Source: Cyprinodon diabolis (taxonomy: Eukaryota; Chordata; Actinopteri; Cyprinodontiformes; Cyprinodontidae). From it: DNA of 64,000 nt. Each line of letters begins with the position of its first letter. Position 1 is the first letter of the stretch. The position numbers and the translations under genes were made by a program. The stretch is from the NCBI GenBank assembly GCA_030533445.1, contig CM060068.1, positions 18,443,479 through 18,507,478 of the forward strand, in the 5' to 3' direction. The notes beneath the pieces were generated by a model that was not told the DNA's origin, searched no databases, and saw only the letters and a list, made by a program, of their open reading frames with translations. Below are positions 12,656-46,191 of the stretch, piece by piece.

Positions 12656-13997
12656 GTAGGCCTATTTAAATCTTTAACTGTACATTATGTATTTTACATC
12701 ATGTGTAGCACACATATTAGATTATTTTAGCCTTTTCCTTGTATTCACTTGCTTAAAAGATGCAAGTGCATCTCAAGAAGTTGGAATATCACAGAGATGT
12801 TGTTAGTTTTAGGAATTTAATAAATCTAATAAATACCGGCAGTCAGGGTAACATTTACCTCAGCCAGTCTCTTAACTTCTATCTCTTTGACCTAAAACGT
12901 TGCAAACCATATTAGACCAATAGTGATTTAGCACAATATAACTCTGCTTCATATGGGTCAGTTTGAGAAACATACCGTATAGTGACAAAACTCCCCAAAT
13001 TTCTCTCTTGTGCATGAGACATGAATTCATTTATTTTTTCCTCACTAAATGTCACTTTACAGTCTCCATGGCTGTCTCCCTTTCATTCATGACATACTGC
13101 TTAGCTTTTGTGTTTCTTTGTTTTTTAAAGCATACAGCGGTATTTTTATTCTGGAATTCCATTTCAATTTAATCAGTATTGCCTGCAGTCTCTCTGCAGG
13201 AGGCAGCAGACATCTTTAATCTGCGTCACATTTTCTGGGCTATATAATAAACTATCACCCATTACTATCCTGACATGTTGTGCCATAAAGTAATGGTGTG
13301 CTGGAATCTTGCAGTTTTAAAATGTCATTGATAAATACAAGACATGTTTGCTATTGCTATATTCACATCATGTGCTCAGACTGTCTCCTGTCTGTTATAG
13401 CAACTCTATTATCCTTCTCACCACACTGACTGCAGACATTTTACATGAGAATTTGCTACTGAGCTTCTAACCCCCTTAACATAAACACAAGCACTACACC
13501 TTCAAACTTATTCAGGTTTGATAAATAGTATTGGATTTGTCTATATTTTCATAGTCTCCTCTAGGTATTTAGCAGTTTGTTGTTATCAGCATTTGTTCTG
13601 AGTATCTAGTGACTGAAAACAAACACTTAAAAGTTTGCCCCCTACTGTTCTCCTTTTTTAAGACATACAATTCAAACTGCAAAAGGTTAGTAGATCAACT
13701 TTGCTCATGCTATCATCTATCATCATGTCTTTACACAGAGTAACATTGACGGTTATGTTGTAAATGTTAAGATATGTCTTATATTCAGGAGAGAATTATG
13801 AGTTCTCCAAGAAGGATAAAGCATAAAAGGTCACTGCTAAATAACATGGCTTATCACACATTTCTGTATACAAGTATATTATTAGAAAGTTTAGCTGAAG
13901 GAAAAAGTGTGGCAGAAAAACTTACAGAAACGGGCTTAAAAGAAAGAAATATTGACCTTAGCCGTAGCTAGAGACACTCCACAAAAACTTCCAGCAT
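12656..13997. other. Non-coding; one repeat fragment
   Basis: 12768-12840 (GTGCATCTCAAGAAGTTGGA and following) belongs to a repeat family also seen at 17420-17540. The remainder is AT-rich and not coding. Confidence 0.4.
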
Positions 13998-14140
13998 TCA
14001 ATGGGCGAGAGGCAGGGTACACCCTGGACAGGTCGCCTGTCCGTGCGCAGGGCAACACAGAGACAAACAGGACATACAACCATTCACGCACACACTCACA
14101 CCTAAGGAGAATCTAGAGAAGCCAACTAACCTGAGTTTGG
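13998..14140 (-). repeat. Common fish retroposon fragment
   Basis: GGCGAGAGGCAGGGTACACC, CTGGACAGGTCGCC and CAACACAGAGACAAACAG match the family also present at 17639-17761 and 54958-55252. Confidence 0.65.
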
Positions 14141-14715
14141 GCTGTATGAGGTTACAAAATATGAAGACTTTAAAATAAATAACATTATTATAACTCAGAT
14201 TTTGTCTTAGATGCCAATTTTTTTAAGCTAAAGGCCAACAAAACGTCTTGTAAAATGACCTTTTTACATTTTTACCTCTCTGTTTAAAATATTGGTATTT
14301 CATATTTTAGGACATCTCATTCTTTACTTTATGAGAGCGTCCTGCTGCTTATGTATCTCTGCGTTCTGCTCAGTCTTAAACTAGTGTGATCCTTCAGTGA
14401 TAATTTGGTGCTAACCAGTGTTTCATGTTTACAGTGATAATTATCGCTGCTGGCAACACTGTTGGCTTCAATTTCACTTCACACAATAGGTCAGAAAAAC
14501 AACACAAAAAAACATCTGCAGCTGAAGTTGGTTCAGTTCTGTCCCTAGCACACATCTGCAGACCCCAGGCTCTACACCCTGACAGACTTGGGAGTTCAGG
14601 GTAAAATGAGGCCAAACATCAAGTTCTGGACAGCTGTTCTCTGGTCTGTAGTTCTCTTCTAATTAGAGAAAATTCTGTTTTAAAATGACAAAATAAAAGT
14701 TTGATATACATGCAA

Positions 14716-16373
14716 TAGGGTTGTAAATAATAATTGTTTTATGTCGATGCATCGATCCAACATCTGACGATCCGATGCATCGACACGTCCGCAAGAGTAT
14801 CGATTGTTAATTTAATTAATGTTTGCTCCTAGAAGTAATTCTGACTCCGGTGATGCGGTGGCGCTAAACCTATTTTGCCCTCCTACCTCGCTTCCTTTAG
14901 CCACTAACCTCTTTCCGCATGCACACACACACACTAGCATAAACAGTAGGCAAGACAGACATGGCGGAGGAAAGAGAAGATAACTTGCACACCCCTTGCG
15001 CATTCAAGCCATATGTTTGAAAGTATTTGGGGTTGTGTGAGTGAATAAGGTTTTTATAGGCCTGGGTGAAGTACAACTTTGCTAATTCTGTTATTTGCTG
15101 ATGTTTCTCAAATAAAATGCATTACGATATTACAGCTTTCATTGATTTATTTCAAAATTAAAACATCGTCTTAAAAAAAAAAAATTAACCAATTAATCAA
15201 ATCGAATCGTATGGTGGTGTATTTTTGAGTATAAAAAATAATAATACATTTTATTTGTATTGCACTTTACATTTCAACAAAATCTCAAAGTGCTACAAAA
15301 TTCATAGTTAAAACAAAACCGTACAATAAAAACAGCATACATAGTTAAGACGAGAAATTACAATAAAATAACATGCGTAGTAAAAACAAAACAGTAAAAT
15401 AACCATAAAACCACACAGATAAAGTACTAACTAATGTTCAAAGGTCATTTTAAATAAAAATGTCTTGAGGCCTTTCTTGAACGCCTCCACACTCTGGGGA
15501 CTCTGGGAGGCCATTCCAGAGTTGTGGGGCAACTGCCTGGAAGGCCCTATCTCCCATTGTGCAGAGCTTGACTCTTGGCTGGTGCAGTCGGTGGGTGGAG
15601 GTGGTGGAGCGGAGGGTTCTGGAGGCGGTGTGAGGTGTGAGGAGTTCCTTGTGGTAAGCAGGGGCAGTTCCATGTATGCACTGGTGAGTGAGGAGGCAAA
15701 GTTTGTAATGTATTCTGTGTTGGATGGGCAGCCAATGAAGGGACCTGAGGACTGGAGTGATGTGTTCGTGTTTGCGCCTCCTCGTCAGGACCCGGGCAGC
15801 ACAGTTCTGGATGTGCTGCAGCTTTTGTAGACTTTTGCCAGGCACCCCGACGAGGAGGGCATTACATTAGTCCAATCTGGAGGAGACAGAGGCATGGATT
15901 AACTTTTCTGCGTCGGGTTGGGAAAGGGAGGGGCGGAGTTTGGCGATGTTTCTGAGGTGGAGGAAAGAGACCTTGCAGAGGTGACGTATGTGGGAGTCGA
16001 ACGTGAGATGTGGATCCAATTTGACATCAAGGTTTGTAACAGATGAGGACAGAAGGATGTTTTGACTGAAGATAGAGATACTGTTTAGGGAGAAGGACTT
16101 GGTTTGGTGGGGGGTGCCAATGAGAATGGCTTCTGTTTTGTTGCTGTTGAGCTGTAGAAAGTTTTCAGCCATCCATGTCTTTATCTCCCCCAGGCAGCAG
16201 TGAAAAGGAGATGGCAGAACTGTGGGAGAAGTGGAGTCCATTTTTATGTACAACTGTGTGTCATCTGCATAACAATGAAAAGAGACCTTGTGATTCGAAA
16301 AAATAATCGAATCGTTGGGTCAGGAAATTGATACTGCATGGAATTGCAATGATGGGTGTGATTTACACCCCTA
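14716..16373. mobile_element. hAT element interrupted by a LINE
   Basis: Ends TAGGGTTGTAAAT and ATTTACACCCCTA are inverted repeats. The flanks are ACATGCAA (14708-14715) and ATATGCAA (16374-16381), an 8-bp duplication with one change. Near the left end GATGCATCGAT palindromes form an internal inverted repeat. No transposase was recognised. The LINE at 15243-16297 sits inside it. Confidence 0.8.
15243..16297 (-). pseudogene. L2/Rex1-like LINE, 5'-truncated RT pseudogene
   Basis: The reverse strand encodes the end of a non-LTR reverse transcriptase: WMAENFLQLNSNKTEAILIG, HLRNIAKLRPSLSQPDAEKL, SSRLD-stop-CNALLVG, then LQKLQHIQNCAARVLTRRRK and LRSLHWLPIQHRIHYKL. A nonsense codon replaces the usual Tyr of DYCNALL, and a frameshift near 15500 moves the C-terminal FKKGLKTFLFKMTF into another frame. 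The 3' end (GCACTTTGAGATTTTGTTG) is typical of L2-like LINEs. AAAAAATAAT flanks the copy at 15233-15242 and 16298-16307, a likely target duplication. Confidence 0.85.
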
Positions 16374-17419
16374 ATATGCAAACAAACTGTATAATGTTGT
16401 AATTTGATTAATAAAGGAATTTAAATGATTGACACAGAATAACGTTTTAGTGATATCCTCTTATATCTCTGAAACGATGTTTAGTAAAATGTAGTGATGG
16501 GTTAAAGGTCAGCATTCAAACTGAACCACACCGGTTTAGTCTTTCTTAATGGGTGGTTTATTTAAGGGATAGTGCTCATTTTTACGTTATGTTAAAGCAA
16601 AATGTTGTAAATAAGTGAAATTTGTAGCTCTGGTATATTTTTAATTCAAAACGAAAACCACTAAACAGTTTTGAGAGATTTCTTGATCTGCCTATAATGG
16701 GTTCTACGTCAGAGAAAGATTTTAATCCCTAAGTGTTCGAACAAAATGAACAGTAGCTCCTTCTAAATGCGTCTCTAGTTCTCATTGAGAATGATAAGCC
16801 TGCGCTGCCGTCCATGAATTTCATCTCCATGCCTCTCTGACAGCTTGATAAGCCAAAGGAAATTAATGAGTCAGCGTTTCATGAAGACCTGAGCACGCTG
16901 ACGGCTGAACGGCTGATTTACGAGGGAGGGGCGTTTCATAGGAGAAATTTCACTGGTTCATGTCATCGTCCTCTTTTATGCTTTTCCATCCCAGCAGCTT
17001 CTCTGAGCTTCTTTTGTAACATTTTCATGCTTATCTGCACCATGTCGAGTTTTGCATAATTTATTATGTTTTACTTTAAGGTTTAACCTCTGCTGATAGG
17101 AAGCACCTATGTGTCTAAGAACCCTTTGAGGGCATGTTAAATATTTGCTCTTGGATGTGGCTTTGAATTTAGACTCATCCACCCAGTTTATTTGGGAACA
17201 AAGGGCAAAGTCTCCTCTAGCAGATGTTAAACCCAGATATATAACCATAACTATTTTACAAGATGAATTACAAAATACATCTCTCCTTTTGGAGAGAAGA
17301 TTACTCCCAAATCAGACTATTTAACAGTTAGGATCTTTTTTAGGTCACAGACTGACATTAAAATAAAGTCAAATTGTAAAATATTCTTCCATCTATTAAG
17401 CTATTGCTGTACATTTACA

Positions 17420-17540
17420 TTAGTTAATTAGAATATCATCAAAAAGTCTTACTCATTTATTTCAGCAACATAGTTCAAAATGTATTTTTAGTATTTATTT
17501 TTCTGGTGATTATGATATTTGATGATTTAAAGCCAATAAA
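17420..17540 (+). repeat. Dispersed repeat fragment (AATTAGAATATCAT family)
   Basis: TTAATTAGAATATCATCAAA and CATTTATTTCAGCAACATAG match a familiar fish interspersed repeat. A diverged copy starts near 12768. Confidence 0.5.
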
Positions 17541-17638
17541 CCGATATTTCTTTTCTGAAAGAATACTAGTTCAATAGTTTTCATGGAACAAGCGGGATAT
17601 AATCAAAGAAGCTGGCTATTTATTGCATGTTGTATCCA

Positions 17639-17761
17639 TTCATTCATTTTCCATCATGCTTTATCTCAGCTGGGGTCGCTAGGGTTGCTGGTGCCTATCT
17701 CCAGCTGTCCACGGACGAGAGGCGGGTACACCCTGGACAGGTCGCCAGTCCATCGCAGGGG
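17639..17761 (-). mobile_element. Short retroposon copy with 14-bp target duplication
   Basis: GCATGTTGTATCCA occurs exactly at 17625-17638 and 17762-17775 around a 123-bp piece of the GACAGGTCGCCAGTCCATCG family, with an ATTC-type tail at the left. A long duplication and a simple-repeat tail indicate target-primed reverse transcription. The family lacks recognisable coding sequence here. Confidence 0.8.
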
Positions 17762-17775
17762 GCATGTTGTATCCA

Positions 17776-20700
17776 AGTCTATTAATGGGAGTTACTTGTG
17801 AGGAAAAAAACCGGTAGAAAGTAGTTCATGAGCAGCAGGAACAACCTTAACATTAAAGAGATTGATGAGGAAAAGCCAGTTTTAGAGTTTTGGCTTTGAG
17901 AATCAGCTTAAACAGATGGGGCTGTTTTGGTCGTACCCATGCAGCGATTGGACTGGAAGATCATAAGTGAGACAGGAAGTGAGACACATTGGTAAAGTAG
18001 AAATAATGTGCTTTGGGGAAAATACAAACTTAAATGTTTGTGTTTTAGCAGTTTTGTTGATTCCAGAGGTAAAACCGATCTTGTCTGAGTAAACCACCTT
18101 GTGTTTTTGTTTCTTTAATCTGGCTGTTATTGTTTGATCTTAGGTTTTTCAGTAGATGGTCTACCTGTTGGTCAGTGGTCGGATCGTCCAGTTGGAGCCT
18201 GTTTGTTTTGTAGAAGTTGGATCGCCACTCTCTCAGTCATTTTTACTATAGATGGTCAGGGGTTTATGTTATCTTACTTTAATTTAACCCTGTTGATGGA
18301 ACATTTGAAGCATTTTCCCCTCTTATTTTGATTATTAAGTAAAACCTTTTCAAACAGTTTGTACATTGCTCCTCTGAGCCTGTTATTTTCCCTGAACTGA
18401 ATGGTGTTGATTGGGTGAGCATCAATGGCGGGTTATTTTCTATGTACTGGGTCAGACAGTAGCAGAGTCATTCATTAACTTTCACAAACTGTTCCTGAAG
18501 CCTCTTGTTTGTTTTTCTGGGTGGTATAACTTTGGAGTTCCTGCTGTCATCTTGTCCTCTGTTTTGACTCGTTCCTCAGCCCACACAGGCTGATATTATT
18601 GTAAACTTTCCACGCTTCTCTTCACACCTTCATTTATGAGCAGGCCTCTTAATCACTTATTACCCAGATTGGCCAGGCAGGCAGATGTGGTGCATCTGTT
18701 CTGAGTGTTGGATGAAACATTAAATCCTCTGACTCATATGCATTGCAGTGAGCCCTCAGAGATTTAGCAGATTTTCTGGGATATGGTGATTTGGCTTTAA
18801 CAAATGAGGCATGCTTTAAGGCAGAACCTGAGGTGGGAGTTAGCACTTGGACTGCGTTTGCATTTTTTCAGTGTCTGAGGCAGGAATGTAAGTCTTAACT
18901 GGCTTGTATTTCCCATTTGCTAAAAGTGTAACTAAAACACTTTTTAGAACATTGCTCTGCTGCAAGCTGCTGTTAGCCTAATCATTTATTTTGCATTTCT
19001 TAAAATATAGACTTGGTTTTGGTTTCTATTTCGCATCATTATTATTTGTTATTATAGATAAAAATGGTGTCGTCTTTTTATATTTTTTTTAGACAACATG
19101 AAGTGAAAATGTGTAATAAGCAAACAAGATGTATTTGTTGTTCTCGGATTAATGGGGTTATTCATGAATAGCATTATTCTATTATCGGTGAAATCATTTG
19201 TCTGCAGCTTGTAGCCTTTTCTTATATTTATGCTCCCTCTCTGGTTTTTGAACTTGGCTATCAGCATTTTATCAACAAGTCAGATTTGTTTTCTATGTTT
19301 GAGAAGAAAAAAATGAAATCATGTTTTTTTCCGTCAGCTGATATGAAGTGAACAGCTGCTGCTTAAGGATAGTCAGAATGTTCTCCATTGACTGTTTCAG
19401 AATGGCCACAATTAGCCATTAATGATGCTGATGATGCTCTGGAAAGAGTTTGTCTAAATGCCTTACACTAAACTTAGAAACTCTACATTTGTATATATGC
19501 ATGAATAAGAAAATGTTTAATTATAAATTCGTTGACTCTGCTTCTTATGTTTAAATTAATAACAGCTTCAGTCCAGATATTATTTGCAGGGATGGTTTGT
19601 TGATATATTTTCTAAAAAACACAGATTTAAACAGATTGTGCAGTTTTTTTATGTTTAGCATGTTGTTGCTCAAATATATATTAGTCTCTGATTTTCTAAT
19701 AGGTGTTTATGAGGAATTTCTTTCCTAGAAACTGCTGGCTTTCAAGATGCCCATTTATGGACCCCAACATGGAAGCAGAAAACAAACTTGTTTTTTGCAT
19801 TGTGCATTATGTTAGTGCAGCAGGAATTTTCCAGGAATTTCACTAAACTGAGACAAGTTGGTTCGATTGAAAATTTCCTGAACCCCTCACATGATTAAAT
19901 CACGACTCTTTAAATAAAAATAAAATATAATGTAAAATGTAATGTAAAAATAAAATGTAAGCAGATTAATATGTGAAACAATAATTTCCTGAAAAGTTTG
20001 TCTACAATTCTTAATTGAAGGGTCATTTTCTTTTTTGACTAAATAAATCTTTATCAAAGAAATTCAGATCTTCAAATTTACAATGGAGAACTCATCCTTT
20101 CAGAATCAATAATGATTATGAAACCGGCCTTTTTATGTTTGTTAAATGTATTGTATCCATACCCTGAAAATAGCCATCCCATAGTTAAGCCATAACTGCA
20201 CTAGAAATTAAATGCATTAAAAAAACAGACTGGCTGTATAAGAACACCAAACAGTCTGGATGTGTGAAATTTAAAGTAGTATCTTTGAAAACAGTCGTGT
20301 ACGGATTTGGGTCTAATCAATATTCACACATCGTCAAATAATCCAGTGAAAATCTGTGTCAGTCTTTACCTCGTCAGTCCAGCAGTCTACATGAACATAA
20401 AGACTCTGGTTTCCCTATCTGGGATTTACATTATTTTTATTTGCATTGAAAATAAAGACATTTATTTAGACTTGGACCCAATCCTGGCCAATAATCTTCT
20501 ATAAACGTCCCATCCATGTGACTGTACATTGAGATGTACAGTTGTGTAACAGTGTGCTGAACATCAAGCCAATACCACCATGACTGTCATTGTTTCCAGA
20601 GAATTATTCCTGTCTGGATTTATTTGAAATGATTCATAACATAACAGCTATTATTAGTTGAGAGTTTACATTTATTTACTTTAGTTAATTTTTCAATCAT

Positions 20701-21090
20701 CCATTATGGCTGACTGTAATCACCAAAGGGAGGATTTCCTGTTGTGTGACACTCCTATTTTAAAGCCAGATTATCCACCACTAATGGGGACCTGCACATC
20801 CTAACTGCAGTCTTTCCCCTATATGAATCTGTCTCCTTAAAAGCCTTTTGATTTTTTCCAAATGAAACTCTGCTTTGTGCACATAACAGCTGGATGAGTA
20901 AATCAAAACCGTCACCTTGAGTATTGGCTTGGATTGAAACAATGCATTGCATCTTCCTCAGTAGGGAAATAAGAGACTAAAATCACAACCACAGCTTGGA
21001 CATCCTTTAGACGATGATGTGCAGTATCATCTCTCATATCACCTTCATTCATCCCCTGACTTCATATCCAACCACTGCCTCTCTCTGTCC
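17776..21090. other. Non-coding; no gene recognised
   Basis: AT-rich sequence upstream of the first hycc2 coding exon. No promoter, CpG island or coding exon identified. Confidence 0.4.
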
Positions 21091-21125
21091 AGCAGGCTTC
21101 CAGGAGGGGGGGGTCTCCGAGAAAG

Positions 21126-41330
<20,205 letters not shown>

Positions 41331-42638
41331 AGACATGTTTAGTCACAACCCAAATCCGACAACACTCTGGTCAGTTTCTGTTAAGGCAGAGGGGAAACAA
41401 AGATCTCCAGATCTCTGGAGCTCTGTTTCTCCTCTTCAAACATCAAGAAAGTTGGTTAGTTTCTGAGAAAACATGGAAAGATGTTGACGACTTTTCAATC
41501 ACTGTAACTTCACTCCCTCCAGACAAGCTGAGCATTCCACATACAAGCTACCCATAACTGGGAGGTAATAAAAAGAAAAAAATATTGCAGATGTAAAGCC
41601 TCATAATGTTTCAGATTATTTGAATTCCTGACTGAATCAGTCAATCAGCAATAACACGTCGCTCATGGGTAGAAAAGAGGGATTCTTTCCCCCTTCTCGT
41701 CACCCTTTCATTCCGGGGCTCTTGTGCAATCATTCTTGCTGATTTCAATCATAAATGGATTTAATGAATCTCATTTCTGTTCATTTTTTAAATCAGTTTA
41801 AACAAACATATTTTTAAGATTGTTCTTGAACCAAACTGGAATGTGGTTTTAAAAGTTGTCTTGAACTTTTAACTGGAAAAATGGAAGAAATCATTCCTGT
41901 GCAGCTACGCAAGCAGAGACTGTAGTCTTGTGACTTCATTTTACTTTTGATCTGAATCCTGCAGGTTTTGTATGCGACACTAAAGACAGCGACTGTATCT
42001 TTTCAGTTGGTTTTTATGGTTTCATCTGAAAGGGGCTGCTTTCCTTTCTAAGAGTTGTGGCTCATATTCCGGTTATTCGCTGCCCCCTGGAGGCTTGTAG
42101 CAGTCACTGCATTGCGTCGTCACAAGCATGATCTTTTTTTTTTGTTCTACCTCATTGTGTGCTGAAATACACGTCTGCCAGTCAGATGGAGGATTTTTTT
42201 TCCAATGGTTTCTCATTTCAACTCTAAATGTTTGTAATCATGAGGATTTTTGACTGAATATCTTTCTGTTCCAAGTTCAGCTGCAATATAGGCCAGTTAT
42301 TTCATGTGTTTCCTTTGATTATTTTATTGTAATTCCTCTTTTTTTCTTTCTCTCTTTATTATTTTAAGTGCAATTCTTTTTTGGATCCTTGTGCATGGAG
42401 TTCTTCTCTGCTGTAAAATGCCTGCATCTGCGCACAGTGCTTCTCTAGCCTTGTGTAGTGCTTCCTGTCCAAGCGGAGTGATTTCTATTGCTTTTTCTTA
42501 ACCTGCCTTCTTGTCTCTGCATGTGTATTGCCCTGCAAAGAGCCGCTGTTTCAGATGCATGAAGCAGGCCCGGCGAGCCAAACCCCAATCTTGTCCTCTT
42601 CTTAGTCAGATGTGCCATTACGCACCCTTCCCTGTGGG

Positions 42639-42657
42639 ATATATATATATATATGTG

Positions 42658-42698
<41 letters not shown>
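42639..42698. repeat. (TA)n microsatellite in hycc2 3' UTR
   Basis: About 60 bp of AT/TA dinucleotides with one GTGTATG interruption. If transcribed it would form a UA-rich self-pairing segment. Confidence 0.95.
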
Positions 42699-42700
<2 letters not shown>

Positions 42701-43229
42701 TGTCTTATGTAAAATGCCTGATTTCTTTCTGTTTAATGGTCTTATTTTAAAGTTTGGGTTCAGAGAGTTGGCTCGGCGTGCCCTTAGATGCAGCTTCACC
42801 TTTATCCTTTTAGTTTTTTTATTGTTATATTTAGAATATCAGACATTTGTCTGTGTCTGTCAGTACCAATACGGCTTTGCAAAGGTGTTTTTCCTCCTTG
42901 AGCTTTTTTTTCCCATGTTTTGTATCATTACAGACTCATTGATCTGTGTATTAAGGTGAAATGGAAGCAAAACCAAACTGTTTTCAAAAATCCTTACGGT
43001 TAAATTCCTTAAATTAGTGTGAATCTGAATTTAATCCCTGCCCAAGTCGGTACTTTTTCAAACCACCATCTTGATGCTGTTGACTGTTGCAAATATGAAT
43101 ATCTATGTACCTAGAAGCCACGTGCTTTTAGAGACTGGAAGTTTTTCGATCTTGATCGGGTAGAACAGAGAGCGTCTGTTAAGAGATGTTTTTATATCAT
43201 GTGCCCCCATCCCCAATTCTAACAGGTCT

Positions 43230-43450
43230 TCAGCTGAAGGTAATAATTTCTGTAGCATGACACTGCCACCACCATGTCTCACTTTTAGGGTCATGTAGCC
43301 TCACACATTGGTTTGCACATCAGAGCACCACCTATCACAAACTGGAAATAGGACTTTATAGGTCTAACTATGTGAAGTTAATCACTAAAAGGTGCTGACA
43401 GATTCCCACACCTGAGCTGTGGATCTCTGCAGATCCGTTGTGGGAGCTTC
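43230..43450 (-). repeat. DNA-transposon repeat relic (Tc1-like words)
   Basis: The reverse strand reads VRHGGGSVML, like the KHGGGSxMxWG motif of Tc1 transposases, and the + strand GACACTGCCACCACCATGTC and CCACACCTGAGCTGTGGATC are familiar fish repeat words. Too short to be a gene. Confidence 0.45.
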
Positions 43451-44973
43451 TTGTGACAAATGTTAAACGACCTGAAGCCTTCACTGGCCAGCTTTATCCA
43501 GGTTGATATTAAATTAAATAGATTAGGCACAAATGAGCTGACAGAGTCTGAAAAACCTGTTTGGTTTTCCTTTCACTTCATGACTACTGCTCTACTTTTG
43601 TTGATCTGTCACCTGAAATCCTTCTAATGATTAAAGTTTGTGGTTTTTTAAAAGCGAAAAAGCTCAAGGAGTGCAACGGTTCTGCAAGGAGGTGTATATC
43701 TGCTGTGATGCGTCTCTGCAAGCTGCCGCTCAGCTCCAGAATCGACAGGTTATTGTATATAAATCTCTCACATGGACGCTCCTGGTGTGCTTGAAGCCCT
43801 CACAGCTGCTCTTCCTCTGTGTGCGCCGTTCCCCCACAGAGCGCATTCAGCTCTGGACTGTTCTTGTGGAAGAACAGGACACTGTGCTTTTCTCCTGCGT
43901 CGATAAGTTGTACCCCCTCGTGGCGTGTGACCCTCCCCACATTCCCATTTCTCGCTGTATTTTCGCCGTGCGTCCAGTGGCACCTTTTTGCTGTTTTTAA
44001 AAAACCGGTGATGTGTTCCCGTCTTTCAAGGAGTGCCGAGGTTTACCCACAGTCATGTCGGGGCTGTGTGTTGACTTAGAGTAACAAATATCCCTCAGTG
44101 TGTGGTGTTATTTGCATGTGATCAGGGAGGGAAATGAACACCAACTCAGGACTGTCAATAAAATCAATAAGCTTCAATAACTCCAGATGCATCTCCAATA
44201 AAAAACCTCCTTTCTGTGTTGAAAAAGACTATTTAGTTTATTGACCAGTCGCTATTGCTGGATGACAAAGTTCATTTTCCTCCCTGCATGTGGTAACTGT
44301 GGGCTTTGTGTTCATACAGTTAAATGCACTTTAACCCATCCACCTCTCTGAAGATAGTTATTGAGATGAAATATATAGATGTGCAAAACGTGTATACACT
44401 CAGTGCAGGGTTGTAGTCTCTTTAAAGTAGTAGTTTTATGGGATTCCTCATCGAGCGAAAGGCTATTTTGGTTGAAGTCTAAGAGTACAGTTATTTATTA
44501 TATATTTTTTTGTTTCAAAACCAAAAAAAGTCAAAAATAAAAGTTGGTAGGTTTGGAAGGTCTCAGGAGTCTAGAAGAAAAAACAAAAAGCCACAATTAA
44601 AAAAATAAAAAGCAGCACCAAAATTTCTGTTCTTGACGTCAGAATTGATTCTATGCAACATTTTCCCCCTTTTCCTCATTTATCCGTTACTTTTATTTAT
44701 TTTTAGTTTTTTTTTTGGCGTGTTGGCTCTCCCTTATCTGTATCATGTAAGCAAAGAAGCTATGGAGGACCATCCCTGCAGAGAGAAAGCCGCAGCCGGA
44801 CGGCTGCTGGCGTGTCGGGCCTTTCAGTCCGCCTGCTGCTCTGGTCAGCGTGTTCAACGATTGGTTGTAACCGATCGTGAACAGACGCTTCGGTGAAAGC
44901 TGCTGAAACACTGTAGTAATTATGATGTAGAAATGGAGCGAAAAATGATAAGACTTATTTTGAAAATAATTCT

Positions 44974-44981
44974 TGTAAATA
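44974..44981 (+). promoter_or_regulatory. Pumilio response element-like motif in 3' UTR
   Basis: TGTAAATA matches the UGUANAUA Pumilio consensus and lies about 80 nt before the distal poly(A) signal. A single motif can occur by chance. Confidence 0.3.
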
Positions 44982-45058
44982 CAAAAAATGTATAAAGGTG
45001 AAAGCAAGATAAGTATAAAGATAAGTCATATAGACTGAGATGAACCTGTATATTGTTG

Positions 45059-45064
45059 AATAAA
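45059..45064 (+). terminator. Poly(A) signal AATAAA, likely hycc2 distal end
   Basis: AATAAA about 3.7 kb after the stop, followed by a TGTGTATGTTGGC-type GT-rich stretch within 40 nt, as expected downstream of a cleavage site. Alternative AATAAA motifs occur at 44157 and 41577. Confidence 0.5.
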
Positions 45065-45085
45065 TATTGTGCTGTAAAAGAAATG

Positions 45086-46190
45086 TGTATGTTGGCTTTT
45101 TGTGTCAGTGGTTAAAAAATTTCCCAATAACATCCATTTGAAACATTTCCAGTTTAGTTTCACTCCATTAAGGATATTTATTGTAAAAAAAAACATTGTC
45201 TACATTTATAGGCCCTAAAATACAGAAACATCCTGATAAATTAGAAAAACCACCTAAAGGTAATATATAAAAATAAGTAAATTACAGTTTTTTTTTTTTT
45301 TTTGTCGATTATTATTTGGATGTCCATAAAAAATATATTTTAAGGAAATGTTTGGTCTTTGCTCTTAAAAAAAAATCTGTTTTTATAGATGTGCCTCTTT
45401 TAAGATTTCATAAATATTTTGAATATTTTGTGTTGATGTGGGATTTTTAATAGTTTTTGGAAAAGTTGCAAAATTAGTTTCTGTTTGGGGTATCTGTGTT
45501 TGTTCGTTTTGCATAGAGCCCAAGTTTTATGAGCGATACAAATTTTTTTTAAAAAGTTCACTCTTTGATACGAAAGCAAGAATTGAGTTAGGACATGTTG
45601 CAGCAGGTCCAGGGATGAGGTTTGTTGCAGCAGTTGAGTTTTGTTTATTTTGAAAAATCTGTCCCATGTCATCCTATCTAAATACTATGGACAATTAGCA
45701 GATGGATAGTAAATAAATATAAAAAGAAATTGACAATATTTGGGAGAAAAGAAAGGATGATCACATGAAAAAAAGTTAGGTCCTGAAAACTGGATTCAGA
45801 TATAACAGAGGCAAAAAGTTTTAGAACAGGACCATTTTTTAAAGTTATTTCTTGCAATTAAATATTTTTAAAGTCCAATAAAGAGCTTTAAAACAATTCA
45901 AAGATAAGTGTTGAACTACAAGACGTAAAAAAGTAAGGGACAATGCCATTTTTGGCCTGGATACCTGGCTGTGCAGTATCAGCCAAAACCATCTGTTTGA
46001 AATTGATGTGTGTGTGTATATATGAAGAACTGCATACTACTTTGATGTAAAATAATTGCCATCATGGCTTTGTCAAGCTGCTGCCTGCCTGTGTGAAGCA
46101 GGAAAAAGACTAATAAAAAGTGAATCCAGTAGAACTTTTTATTGCCTACCTGGAATGGGTGACAATAGTTTAATGAACATTTGGCTCTCA
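45086..46190. other. Intergenic, AT-rich; no gene recognised
   Basis: Many A and T runs and no convincing coding sequence on either strand. Confidence 0.45.
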
Positions 46191-46191
46191 A

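Larger units (their letters stand above)
41331..45085 (+). other. hycc2: Probable hycc2 3' UTR
   Basis: About 3.75 kb after the hycc2 stop contains no other gene and runs to a canonical AATAAA at 45059. Possible earlier poly(A) signals lie at 41577 and 44157. It includes a (TA)n tract at 42639-42698, a repeat relic near 43230-43450 and a Pumilio-type element TGTAAATA at 44974. Mammalian FAM126B also has a long 3' UTR. The extent is inferred. Confidence 0.55.

Noticed and set aside
15465..15830. 121-codon + strand frame
   Set aside because: Antisense shadow of the LINE reverse transcriptase on the other strand.
42511..42959. Overlapping frames around 42.5-43.0 kb
   Set aside because: They run through the (TA)n tract in the hycc2 3' UTR; IYIYIY runs are artefacts.
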